Notes: generated from the letters alone by a model not told the origin. A DNA stretch of 64,000 nt from Syncephalis fuscata (GCA_025786725.1 JAHLTZ010000022.1:62001-126000), one strand, 5' to 3'; counted from the first letter of the stretch, positions 21,754 to 34,260 are shown. Numbers and translations are program-made.

Positions 21754-24700
21754 TTGCTTATTTTTTTGTTGAGATTTGTGAATAAAGCAAACTATTTATA
21801 GCGGTTGTGTAATGATGACATTGTAGCAAGTAAAATTAATACTATTTGTGCCATTACCAAATAAGGTAATGTGCCAGTTTAGCCTGACGTCAGACTTTGT
21901 GGAAAAATAGTACTTCCGTATGAAAGGGCAGAAGGATGGAAAGGAGGGCAGTGCAGATAGTGATATCGCGACTGTGCTATTTCCATTAGAGGAATTATGT
22001 CATAAAAACTTTTTAGTTGAGTTGAGTTGTCATTTAACAGAAAATACAATGTTTGCTATCATTCTTTAGCACCCTTACTCTTTGTACTCGTGAAATTCAT
22101 GTTATAATGTAGAAAATAATAATAATAGAGCAATAAGCAGCATTGCAAACATTGAAAACAGTGCTAGTAGGTCACGTGTAGAAAATGCAATTGCATGTAA
22201 CAAAACTGACCATAAAGTGTTTTGTTTGTCACATTGATGCCGTAAATCATAGAGTGTCATTGAAAGATTTTTATCAATTGATTGATGCTGTCTAAAGATA
22301 CTTCTAGAATGACATATCATTATTATATTTAAATTTAATACACGTGTATTGCATTAATATATTCTAATGTTAATTGTTGAGATTATAAAACTTTACTCAA
22401 TCATAAATTTACGTGTATTTTTATATTGATTATAATAAATAATGGGTGCTATGGAAACAGTTATAACAATAGGAAGATAAAGGATATGATAAACAGATAA
22501 AATCTATTAGTTGGACAAAATAGTGCAACGTTTATATTAATACAAACTGTGACTCAGTGAATTAATTATGTGTAAAGTTCTGTATAGTAATATCAACATT
22601 TATCTGCTGTACTTTTATAATAGCCATATATGTTTTATGTATAATTGTATAATGATTAGCAAACAACTACAATGTTTGAATGTAAATATTATATGCCCGG
22701 TAAAAATAAACACTATTCTATAATACTGTTTAATTATTGTAATCATAACTTTTATCAAAATACTTTCTAATTAACATTGTGTTGTATATCAAGTGTGATG
22801 ATGTCAAGATTGATTAAGAACATTTATTGTTTGAAATGCAAATAACCAATTAATTTGAATAATAATTCCAAGACCCTATTTATTTTTGTTAACTAATATT
22901 CATAATCAGTTAATGAGATACAATAGATAATTACGTATTTAATACAACAATAAAAAACCATTTAAATAATTTGCTTATTATATGCATTTTGTTTCAGTTC
23001 AGTTGACAGTTTAGTAAATTAATTCAATAAAAATGAACAGTCCATTTTGAAAAAAAATCAACAAATAGCAAAGTTACAAAACAAGAAATTACCCATCAAA
23101 ATCATGCGGATACTTTTGTATTCAGTAATTATCACCCATAATAGTAATTACCATAACGTGTTTAATACAAACATACCATTAACCATAACGTGCTTAGAAG
23201 CATTATTTCGATTATGATTACATCTAATCTTGTATAGAGCACTGATTACACTTTGTTACACGGTAGTGGCAATAGCAGCAATAGTTATAATAGTAGTCTT
23301 TTAATTTTATTTATTTTATACTGGTATTTATAGTAACTAGGTAAAAAAATACAATAATTCGTTGATATACTGTCATAACTGCTGTTGTATTAATAATTTT
23401 ATTGTTATGCTTGTAAAACAGTATAGGCGAGAATGATACGCCTATAGGTAAAAAAAATAAACGGTGTAACCAAGATTTTTGCTTTATCAATATCGAGTTC
23501 ATTTGATTTGTCATTCATTATTTGACACTCACCTCTTGCCATTGTTACAAACGTGCATTCTCTAGTTACAATAGTGATACTTGGTAACAGGTAGCGATAA
23601 TAGCTGGCCTTGTTCTGCACTTACACCAGCTGCACTTTATTCTAGAAACTAGAATATCGTCTATATAGAACAATGGATTTTGCTGTAGTACAGCATGACA
23701 ATGATACAATGTATCACCAAGGATAAGACGCTAGCACGATCGTCGAGTTCATAGTCCATAGTCTAAAATATCGCCGCTCAATTAGTCAGATGAATCTAAA
23801 TGGACGATATTGTTTTGAATGACTATTTTTGTTGATAAATGGCACAAGTAATAAATGATCAATCACAAGACTATAATTTATTAGTATATTCCGTCAGCCA
23901 TCGGTAGTTATTATAAAACATTTGTTTCAACTGTATGACAATACCAATGGTACAATACTGATGCAATGTAGGATATACTGCAACTATAATAGAGTTCTTT
24001 ATAGAATCTATAACGAGGCCTTGATGCAGAGATAAAGATTAGATTAACAAAAGTGCTGAACAACAGTCTTTGCTAGTCATTCGTTTCACTGTTCCAATTC
24101 ATTTGTTCATAAACTAGATTTTGGCAAGGACGTAGTGGATTATTCAACTTTTGCACTTTTGACGCTGTTTCTATTAAAAGTTATTTATGTGATGTGTCGA
24201 TGACGTAATTGGTGCTCGGCATCCATCACTAAAACAATATTATTACTCTTATGCACTGCACTATTCTATTGGTCTCGTGAACAATAAATCATAGTAACAG
24301 ACTGTTATTAGAATACTGGTTTGAGCATTGACACAGATTGGATTACTTTTGACACAGCTAATGAACGAATGTTTTATGATTTGTCTGCCACTGCTATCTT
24401 TCCATCGCCGCTTCTTCATTTCCGCCTTACTCACCCAATACCATTTTAACGATTTTGACACAGCCTGGCTTAGTTGGATGCCGTGACTGTTAGGGTGCAA
24501 TAATGCTTGGCTATTTTTGCTCTTTGCAATTATTCAATCAATCCTCGCGTATCACTCGACCCACCGAGTTACCTTTTAACGGTCGAGTATTTACACGGGT
24601 AAGTTCCTTGTTCCTCATCATTGCCATCTTTGCTTATCGGCCCAGTGTGCCATGCGTGGTTGCTGTTAAACATCAGTCACACTGATGGGCACGCGCGACT

Positions 24701-26176
24701 GCACGCGCACAATCCCGTGTTGTTATGCTCTTTATTTGGACACTCTTTCGCTTATGACGTTACCACTATGGTCAATAGCAATACGCTACGCTTTAGGCCT
24801 AAGAATAGTTTCTCGGCTTTTACAAGCAAATGCGATACTTGTTTTGCACAGCGCTACAAATAAAGCGGCTAATCCGTTTCCTTTCCTTCCTCATCTTCCC
24901 TTTCCCCTAGGATCGCTAAAACGGGCATCTATCACCTATTCTTTCTAGCTCTATTTCCGTCAGCTATTCTGTCTGTCTGTCTGCCTGCCTGTTTTCCCGT
25001 TTACATTGTGCTCTTATCCGACACCAAATTGCTATTCCTTTTTAGCCTAACGATACTCCGCGTGTCGGGACTTTGACACATAAACTAGCCGCCACCATCA
25101 CTGTTGTTGCTCATTTACCCGTAACACCGTTTAAGTCTCCCACTTTGTTTTATGGATAAGATAACGACATTACCGCCGTTCTACTAAGCTTTTCCACTTT
25201 ACTGACCACGCCAACTTATCTGCCGTTTTCTCAAATCTACTTTCATTACACTTTCTTTTACACTTCCCTTGATCTTTCCAAACAATTGCTACAATACATA
25301 TTACAACTACGACAACAACGTATTACAGCTACAAAGATCGGTATTCCCATTCTCTGCTATCGTCACACCCACACATTCTCTATCATTTTACTCTTTCACA
25401 GAAGGAAAAGCGTGCTATATAACGTTTATACCCACGCTCGATTAAAGATATACAAGACAGCGTTCACTTATCGTTTCTTTTTATTACAACGATTTTCTTT
25501 TTCTATTGACACGCAGCATTTCAATTCACTGTGATTGTTCCGTTCAGGAGTTTATCCCGTTATTTGCTTGGCATTGTCCCTATTTACACCGTCGTTCTTT
25601 TCTCATTGCTTCAATTTAAAGCTCTACCCAACTCATCGACCATTTGTTAGCCTTGTACAAGTTTCTATTTTAGTACTGCTATTGGTGTTGCAACCGTTAT
25701 CGCACTATTAATTGTGTTTTACATAACCTGATTAAGTGCATATAATTGCGGTGCATTGATATCCACTTCAATCCGATAGCTTCCTTGTACCAAGTTGATA
25801 AGCAACACGCGGTTGTACATACACGCGTGCATACACACAATTTATTCTCTTAACTGTTGTGGTAAATATCATTATTACTGTTGCTGTGCTATTATTATTA
25901 TTATTACTATTGTTATTGAACTTGACGAGTCTGCTGAACCTTGGTATTTGCGATTGCCCAATATTTATTGAACGCATCGTTTTAGTTTTATTTTAATTTC
26001 GATTTACCAATATTGGTGTTTGATATTGTGTAGGTAACATTCATGCGTTGATATGCCAGATAAATGAATAGAGAACAAAAACGACGATACTAACGCTTTG
26101 TTGCTTTTGTATACCTTTTGGTGACTATGCCGATTAGATACGATATCGCTTCACTACCAAATCATTTGCACTGGCC
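21754..26176. other. long intergenic region
   Basis: Positions 21.8-24.2 kb are AT-rich and hold no recognisable gene. Positions 24.5-25.7 kb on the plus strand are pyrimidine-rich with many short CT runs, and probably form the promoter and long leader of the phosphatase gene at 26177. Small open frames occur but none resembles a protein family known to me. Confidence 0.4.
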
Positions 26177-27954
26177 ATGCTTAGTTTGTTAAAGCGTCGA
26201 ACAGACGAGCAGGAATCGACTTCGAATACATCTCAACCATTTGAATTGCATATTTCTGCGTTAGAACACCACGAGTCGCTTGTCTCGGTGACAGCCGCCA
26301 CGATGCATAATACATTAAGCAATCAAGCGAAGGAGGAGACTGAGAAAGTTTTGACGGCAGCATTTGCCGCTACACTCTCCGTATCGGCCGATGGCTCTAG
26401 TGTACCCCTGCTTAGCTCGTCTCCATCAACGTTATCATTTACGTCGGCTGCTCAAGATGATGACGCTCATGATGCAAACACTTGTTCAACCGTACCATCA
26501 CTATCTATTCCCTTCAGTGACGCTAGCGATAATAAAGCCTCAGTATATCGATCATCAAGCACAAGCTCGATGCCGCTATTTACGAAAAAGCCTATTTTAA
26601 TCTACAAAGAAGCCAACGGATTTCTTGAAGCATACTCTAATGTCGAGGAGACACCGCGTAAAAAAGACACGGCTGCTTCAAGCGCGAATAAGAAGGAAGG
26701 CTGTAATGATGCGGATGTATCCGACAATGCATCACAAGATGAATCCGATATTAATACAGATATTTCTAACGATGACGTTATTATGTGCTCACGTCCATCG
26801 TTTGCATCAGTGCCATCACTACGGCCGAGACGAGGCTCTTCGTTGGATTCGTTGACATATACTAGTTCTGCAGCAGCTACCGCAATGGAAGTAAGCATGA
26901 CATTGGCAGAAAACGAACAGTGACCACGGTGGCCAGCCCAAAACTATTATTCAAAAAAACCAGCGGTGAAACTGAAGAAAAGCCCAAAAAGAAAAAGAAT
27001 ATTTTGGCACCTGTTTTATCAATTCGAGCCAGCACTTGGCCAGCTCTTTCTGAGCCGCATAGCCGACGTAATATTGCGATTGGCGATTTACACGGTGATC
27101 TGGTCAATTCAAAGGCTGTGCTTAAAATGGCCGGTTTGGTTAATGATGAGGGCCGATGGATTGGCGGACGTGATCGAATGATCCAATTGGTAAGTTATTA
27201 TATAATACATTTGCATTAAATGAAACAAAATACTAATATTACTTTTTATTAGGGAGATGTTGCTGATCGTGGTCCAGATACACTTGCGCTATTCCGCTAT
27301 CTTTATCAATTACGTAAAGAAGCAGCAGCAGCGGGCGGAGAAGTTGTGCTTATTATGGGTAACCACGAATTAATGACGCTTATGCATAAGAAGCATCGCT
27401 TGCAACTGCCGTTCATGCGTGACCCATTTAATGAACATGGCGAAATTGGTCGTTGGCTTAAACATCTACCGATTATGCAAGTGATTGACGGTACTGTCTA
27501 CGCCCATGGCGGCGTTAGTCCATACTGGGCCAAGCTTGGATGTGAACGCACCAATCTACAGGCTCAACGTTCGATGAAAAACTATATGCATAGTGGCGAT
27601 TTACTTGCGGCCAAACTACACTATCCAGTATTTGGCGACAACGGACCAGCATGGTATCGACGCTATGCTTACGATAAGGATGAGCAAGCAGTTAGTGAAT
27701 TGTTAGACGAGGCACTTCAATCATTAGGCGCACGGCGTATGGTGGCTGCACACTCACCTACTCGTTCACCTAAAATGCATGTTCGCTGCAATGGAAAATT
27801 CATAGATATTGACACTAAAATCTCGCGATTCTTCAAATGGCCTGATGGCACACCTGATGGCAATCATTTGTCGGCCTTGGAAATTATTGGCGATCAAGTA
27901 ACCGCGATCTATCCATCTGGCCGTGAACTCATCAGTGATGGCAGTACCGATTAA
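26177..27954 (+). CDS. Shewanella-like (SLP-type) PPP metallophosphatase with Ser-rich N-terminus
   Basis: This is a calcineurin-like metallophosphatase. The first 240 residues are Ser/Thr/Asp-rich and low in complexity. The catalytic part has NIAIGDLHGDLVNSK (metal ligands, GDxHG), then an intron (27190-27252), GDVADRGPDT (GDxxDRG), LIMGNHELMTL (GNHE), a conserved YAHGGVSPYWA, and a late AAHSPTRSPKMHVRCNGKFI block that includes the last His ligand region. This set and the spacing match the Shewanella-like phosphatases found in bacteria, plants and many fungi rather than PP1/PP2A. The frame breaks at an A4 run (26910-26913): one more A would link the N-terminal part to the catalytic part without a stop. 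No signal peptide is visible. The gene lies between the two arms of the inverted duplication. Confidence 0.8.
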
Positions 27955-29035
27955 GTTTGTTCATTTAACACTATCTCTTGATTTTTATATTTCTCTCCCC
28001 TTAACCTGTAATGTCTATTTACAACCGCCGCAGCCACGTCCATAACAATAACATTTGGCATAATTCTTTTTGTGCTTTTTCATCGCGTGCACTATAAATT
28101 AACTGTCATTGCTATACTTTGCATTTCATCTATATATTACGCGTAAATCAAAATAAAACTTATCCCCTCATTAAATTGTGATTATATTAAGAAATAGCCA
28201 TAGTAATGACATATAAAACAATGATACGAACAAATACGATGATTAAATAAAAATAACTTTATAAAAACTAATATATTGTACGCTTATTAATGATAATTTT
28301 TTAGAGTTATTATATTTTAATACCATTACCGGATATTTAAGTTAATGCTGATATTGCACACTTGATTCGATACTTTTTATTTCTATTGTCTATTGAATTG
28401 TTGCAATACCAATGCTAAAATATTTAATCAATGATTAAGTAACCGAGAGAGAGTAGATAAAGTAAGTGGATTACTAACGTATAGTTATTAATTCAATAAA
28501 ATATAAAGATTAATATTAGCAACACTCTTGTTCCAAATATACCTATAATCAGTAGTTCAGCGTCTTAACTGTATAATTTTAATAATTCAAACTATAATAA
28601 ATTGAAATAAAAAAAAATCAAGTCCTTTATTATTATTTGGCCCTACTAAGTACGTATACGAAGGATACAACTTTAATAAAAGCTATATCAAAATTAATGA
28701 TAGGAGAGTGTGTATTAGTACAAAAAATTGTTGAAACGTAAATTAAAACTCCATCGATTTACAAATATTAAGTAATTATAACAACATTACAGTATGATTA
28801 TAATAGCTTAATAGCTGATAATTAATCACAATTTACTAATGCATATTTTATTCCATAAACCCACTGTCAATTATTCGATAAGTGCTAGAATAATAAACAG
28901 GTTGTAATATAGCCATTTTGTTTATCGTAAAAACAGCACTGTTTAATCAATAAAATTAGACTGGCTTATTTAGAGCGTTTTAAATATCAGATTTAACAAT
29001 TAAATAGCTTCTAATTACATGGAATTAATGTATTT
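27955..29035. other. intergenic, AT-rich
   Basis: This is the 3' flank of the phosphatase followed by AT-rich DNA up to arm B. No gene, RNA or mobile element was recognised. Confidence 0.5.
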
Positions 29036-30166
29036 TGAGCAACTCAATTATTGGTTGGTGTATCAAAAGAGTGAAAATATGCAAAATAAAGCCGTCAACA
29101 TGGTATTTATCATTGATAAACTAAAACAATCTACCTGTAACATTCATTCTTAAATGGTGCAGTAGTTGCTTCAATGTTCTAATTTAAAAAAGTCATGGAA
29201 CATGGCTAAAGAAGCTTAAAAAGGTGCTGTGACGGATCATTTAAACCACTTGATTTGTATTAAATCTTATGATATTTTATTAACTAAATAAAAATAACCT
29301 TTTGCCAATATTAAGCACACTATTGGTTGTTTAATGTGATTTGGCGATTAAATAGCTATAATAGCCACACATTTAAACTAAATATTCGTGTTATTGAAGA
29401 TAAACTTGAGTGGTGAGTGTCATTGGCTATTAAATTTTTATTTATCGTTATTATTGGACTGTACATATCTATCATGTATACAGATACTTGTGCCCATCTA
29501 TATCATTGATATTGTAAATTGTAAAAACTATATTAACAAAACTTAAAAGTTTACTGCTAGCTGTATTTTTAATAGATTTTGATTTATTTCGTTCATTACT
29601 CTTGGCCAATTGCATACAGTATAGTCTCACTATCACTATTTATGTATTTGATTTGCTTATTTATTTTGTTTAATAATATTCTATGCTTTGTTGTCATGTT
29701 TTATTAGAAAAGCGTCTTTATTCTAATTTCAGAATACTATTATTTGGCTATATGATAATAATAGCTTTGCTACTGTCCATACCAATCTATGCCTATTAGC
29801 TTAGACGATACGATTATAGACATTTTGTTCATTTAACTATTTGATTAATAGTTGTCAATATTGGATGCAAATAGAACGTGATTATAGATATAGCAATTTG
29901 ATTGTATATAGTTAAGATGAAACCATAAGTTTATTACTATAAGTCTGCACAGTTGAGTAGAGACAACTGATTGCAAGCTTGTTGATAAAATAATGATCCC
30001 ATTGATTAAAGACTGGATAAACCGGAGCATTGGCCAAAACTTGATATATAAATAGACTGGACGGCGTAGTTGTCAAATGGTCTTGCTTTTCACCGAATAT
30101 ATACCTAAATTGTATTGGAATAGTGGTTCAATTGCACTACCAATGCTGATGTCTTGAAACCATCGA

Positions 30167-33100
30167 CTATGCTGTATTTACAAATAAATATATTACATGA
30201 CATATAATTAATATATAAGCCATTAAGGTACAATGCTACTTACAGCCTATTAATAGTAAACAATTGATACAATCAGTAAATAGCATGCAATTAGCACATA
30301 GTCAATTAATATACTATATAACTTACATACGCCTAATTTTGATTTGTTGATGGATACAGTACATAGTATATAATTAGTGCATAGTCAGCTAACATATAAT
30401 ATTACTTACTTTCTATTATATTAAGTTATTGATATACACAACACATGGTATAGAGTTAGTGCATATTCAGTTAATACACAATACAACTTACTGCCTATTA
30501 TATTAAATTATTGATACACACAGTAAATAGCATGTAATTAGTGGGGTAACCAATTAACATATCACAACTTACATTCTATAATTTTTGACGCATACAGTAC
30601 ATAGTATAACATTAGTGTATATCCGATTAATATAAAATGCAACTTACTGCCTATTCATATCAAATAATTAATATTATCATTAAATAGCATGGTTAATGTA
30701 TAACCAGTTAATATATAATATAACTTACCATCTATTAATATTAAAAATTGGTAAATAAGTAAATAGCATGGTTAATGTATAATTAATTAGTACACAATAC
30801 AACTTACATCCTATTAATATTAAATAATCGACGTAATCAGCAAATATTATAGTTAATATATAGTTAATTAATACACAATACTACTTACTGCCTATTGATA
30901 TTAAACAATTAGTACAATCAATAAATAGCGTAATTAATATATATTCAGTTAATATGCAATACTACTTACAAGCTATTAATATTAAACAATTGGTACAATC
31001 AATAAATAGTATAGTTAATGTATAGTTAACTAATACACAATAGCACTTACTGCCTATTAATAGCAAACAATTGGCACAATCAGTAAATATCATGTGATTA
31101 GTGTATAGTTAATTAATATATAATGCCACTTACTCCCTATTATATTAAGTTGTTGGCGCATATAATACATCGTACACAATTGGTAAATAGTCCATTAATA
31201 TATAACACAACTTAGACAGAGAAGTGGTAAGACAGAGTTGCAGTGGACACGCGCACATGTAGGTACAAGAGGGAACGAGCTGGCGGACAAGGAAGCGAAA
31301 AAGGCGGCAGCTACTACAATAATAGCAGTACCAAGATGGACGCTGAACACGTCACCAGCTCCAGTACATCAGCACAACATGCTCATGTCAAAATTAAACA
31401 CACTACTGGAGCCACGTAGTGCAGTTAAACGACAAAGTAAGGTAAGGCAAGAAAGAGCATTAAAAGAACTAATAGGAAGACAACACCCGGAGTTAGCACA
31501 AACACTACTTACCAGTACAAAAGTGGAGCTAACTATAAGAGAGGGGGTGAGACCGGAAAAAGACACGAGTAAGGAAGAGTATCAAATAGAGATGAAAGAA
31601 GAGAGTTTGCGCTAAAAATGGCAGCCGGTATACTGCCAACTCTAGAAAGGCAAAATAAGTGGTGTAAGGAGAGGTATAGAACTAATATGTGCTGCAGATG
31701 TAGTAGTGGAGAAGTAGAGACGTGGCGACATATAGTGAAGTGTGAAGGAAACGGACTAGATAGGGAAAAAGAAGCAAGAGATAAAATTAAAGACATGACA
31801 AGAAGAAAGGTGGAGTGGATAAATGAAAGAAGATCGAGAAAAGACCCGCCAATGAGACTGTTAAATGTGGGGGAGGTGGCTGAATCTATTGTCCCAGATC
31901 AGCCAATCAGCAACACCGGATTTCTATTAGGATTGGTGAGCCCACAAACACTATACAGTATGAAAAGAGAGGGGGTACGCGAAGAAGAAAGAAGAGAACT
32001 AATAAAAACAGCAACAAAGACGGCATTGGACTTTGTATGGAAAAAGATATGGAAGACAAGATGCAAGCAAGTGGACGAAGCAATAGGAAGATGGAAAACA
32101 GTACGTACCGACACACAAATAGCAGGTCAACCAGAACCACAAGAAGGTCCGGCAACAAACGCCGAAGGCCAGAGAGGCCTGAGGCAAATTTATACCTGGG
32201 ACCACATCAATAAAATGGCGTTCGACGTCGAACGCCACCTAAAGATGGTGGCCCCCGCGTGGAGTCTATAGGACCCGGCTCTATGCAAAAACGTGGCGGT
32301 CCACTCGGTATCAACAATGCTACATTGTTTAATATTTTAAAAGCTTTATTATAATTAACGCGATAACAGCATGACACTGAGAAGCAGCACAAATTCTTTA
32401 ATTATGCGCAGCGGGGGCCCACAAGCTCTTCAAAATAAAAATAAATAATATATAACACAACTTACAAACTATTAATATTAAATAATTAATATTATCATTA
32501 AATAGCATAGTTAATGTATAGTCGGTTAATATACAATATCGCTTACTGCCTATTAATATTAAATGAGCAATGTCATCAATAAATAGTATGATTAATGTAT
32601 AATCAGTTAATATACAATACCACTTACTCGCTATTAGTATTAAGTGATTGGCGCAATTAGTAAATAACAGTTAATATATAGGCAGTTAATATACAATACA
32701 ACTTACGATCTATTAATATCAAATAATTGGTACAATCAGTAAATAGCATAGTTAATATATAGGCAGTTAATATACAATACCACTTACCCTCTATTAATAT
32801 TAAATAATTGGCACAATCAGTAAATAGCAGTTAATGTATAGTTAATTAATCTACAATACCACTTACTCGCTATTAATATTAAACAATTAATACCGTCAGT
32901 AAATAACATTATTAACATATAGTCAGTTAATATACAATATTACTTACAAGCTTTTAATATTAAACAATTGGTACAATCAATAAATAGTATAGTTAATGTA
33001 TAGTTAACTAATACACAATATCACTTACCCTCTATTAATATTAAATAATTGGTGCAATCAGTAAATAGTATAGTTAATATATAGTCAGTTAATATACGAT

Positions 33101-34100
33101 ACAACTTACGACCTATTAATATTAATCATCAGTACAATGAGTAAATAGCATAGTTAATATATATTCAGTTAATATGCAATACTACTTACAAGCTATTAAT
33201 ATTAAACAATTGGTACAGTTAGTAAATAGCACGTGATTAGTGAGTAATCAGTTAGTATACAATACTACTTACGTCCTATCAATATTAAATAATTGGCACA
33301 ATCAGTAAATATTATAGTTAATACATAGTTAATTAATATACAGTGTTACTTGCCCACTATTCCATCAAGTTATTGATACACATGGTGCATGACACACAAT
33401 TAATTTATAAGTCAGTTGATATATAATGCTACTTACTGCCTATTAATATCAAGTTATTGATACACACAATACATAATATACAATAAGTCATGCTCAATTA
33501 ATATACAATATAAATTACATGCTATTAATATTAAGTTATTGGTATACGCGGTGCATGGTATAAAATTAGTTTATATTTAATTAATATGAAGTGCTACTTA
33601 CCAACTATTCCATCAAGTTATTAATACACATAATACGTGGTATAATTAATGTATAATCTATTAGTATACAATACCACTTACAGCCTATTAATATTAAGTC
33701 ATTAATGCACATGATGCATAGCATGTGATTAGTGAGTAATCAATTGATATACAATATAACTTACATTTTTCTAATATTAAGTTGTTAATAGATACAGTAC
33801 ATAACACATAGTTAATGCATGTTCTGTTGACATGTAATGCAACCTACCATCTATTAATAGTTATTTTTTGATGCACGCAATGCATAGTATATAATTAGTG
33901 AGCAATTAGTTAACATACAATATAACTTACGATCTATTATAATTATTAGTTAGAAATGCTGTTAATAAACAAATGCTGTTATATTTATTATTATTGTAAC
34001 ATACCAACACGACGAACTAAGGCTGGTTTAGCATCCACCATGGTTGTAACGGCCACAAGCGCAACGACAATGGTGCAAACGACGGCAATGGAAACTTCAT
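30167..34100 (-). CDS. microexon gene B: secreted cysteine-rich peptide encoded by 31 exons of 3 or 6 nt
   Basis: Exon 1 is 34005-34100. It matches the signal exon of gene A but lacks one base near 34094 (AAGTTTCC against AAGCTTTCC), which throws it out of frame; this may be an assembly error or a true defect. Then come 31 microexons, given by lower coordinate: 33931, 33848, 33765 (6 nt), 33682, 33602, 33519, 33437, 33354, 33273, 33190, 33110, 33029, 32948, 32867, 32788, 32707, 32628, 32547, 32466, 31134, 31051, 30970, 30889, 30808, 30729, 30648, 30573, 30492, 30410, 30327 (6 nt) and 30244. The last exon starts at 30171 with CA and TAG. Read in phase 1, the array gives 34 codons without a stop, and the TAG is the same one used in gene A. 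The segment has six cysteines, C-x2-C-x3-C-x11-C-x4-C-x3-C, as in small disulfide-rich secreted peptides. The function is unknown. Confidence 0.8.
31196..31214. repeat. left target-site duplication of the LINE insertion
   Basis: The 19-nt string TAATATATAACACAACTTA is repeated exactly at 32446-32464, on the other side of the insertion. It ends within the conserved donor sequence of a microexon unit. Confidence 0.9.
31238..32271 (+). pseudogene. LINE ORF2 C-terminal fragment (RNase H plus C-terminal region)
   Basis: The first frame has QWTRAHVGTRGNELADKEAK, the His and Asp region typical of the RNase H domain in I/Tad-type LINEs. After a frame break near 31600-31618 a second frame continues with AAGILPTLERQNKWC, CCRCSSGEVETWRHIVKC (a Cys/His cluster common after RNase H in these elements) and ends at 32271. 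Reverse transcriptase and endonuclease are missing, so the fragment cannot move by itself. Confidence 0.8.
32217..32236. repeat. perfect 20-nt palindrome in the LINE 3' region
   Basis: GGCGTTCGACGTCGAACGCC is its own reverse complement. It overlaps the end of the LINE ORF, and its RNA could form a hairpin. Confidence 0.85.
32446..32464. repeat. right target-site duplication of the LINE insertion
   Basis: This is identical to 31196-31214. Together with base 32465 it supplies the donor for the exon at 32466-32468. Confidence 0.9.
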
Positions 34101-34260
34101 GGTGATATTGATTTGTTAAGACAAACAAATAAAAGAGATAGTAAAGTGTGGTTGGTGTAGAGTGGAGAGTAGTGTGTGTTTAGCAGAGAGTAGAGTGTGA
34201 CGATAATATCGCAGTTGGTTGTGTGTATTTTGTGGACTATTTATACTTATGATTATGCTG
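34101..34260 (-). promoter_or_regulatory. promoter and leader of microexon gene B
   Basis: On the minus strand a TATAAATAG (34237-34245) lies about 140 bp before the start codon. It is followed by an AC-rich leader with CTACTCTCTGCTAAACAC and TTTATTTGTTTGTC, as in gene A. Confidence 0.5.

Larger units (their letters stand above)
31215..32445 (+). mobile_element. 5'-truncated LINE (non-LTR retrotransposon) with RNase H end
   Basis: This 1231-bp insert is flanked by an exact 19-nt target-site duplication. It is less AT-rich than its surroundings, starts in the middle of a coding sequence and ends in an A-rich tail (AAAATAAAAATAAA). The coding part starts with the end of an RNase H domain. It sits in the intron between microexons 32466 and 31134 of gene B, in the opposite orientation to that gene. 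The right-hand duplication leaves the donor of microexon 32466 intact. Confidence 0.88.
30172..34004 (-). repeat. tandem intron array B (unit about 81 nt, 31 units)
   Basis: Microexons follow one another every 75-84 nt. On the plus strand each unit reads ACTTAC, three variable bases, then CTATTAATATTAA. The exceptions are the LINE-bearing intron (about 1.33 kb), a GC donor at 33351-33353, a GTAGGT donor at 33842-33847 and a GTAATT donor near 33513-33518. Confidence 0.9.

Noticed and set aside
24503-25534. Several overlapping plus-strand frames upstream of the phosphatase
   Set aside because: The frames come from pyrimidine-rich leader-like DNA, overlap each other and resemble no family.
31369-32238. 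Minus-strand frames inside the LINE
   Set aside because: They are antisense shadows of the LINE coding sequence and contain no recognisable motif.
17464-34004. CRISPR array or plain minisatellite as explanation of the 81-nt repeats
   Set aside because: The unit is mostly an intron with conserved splice ends, the variable part is only 3 nt, and the joined triplets give open frames with a shared stop. CRISPR spacers would be 25-40 nt, and this is a eukaryotic region.
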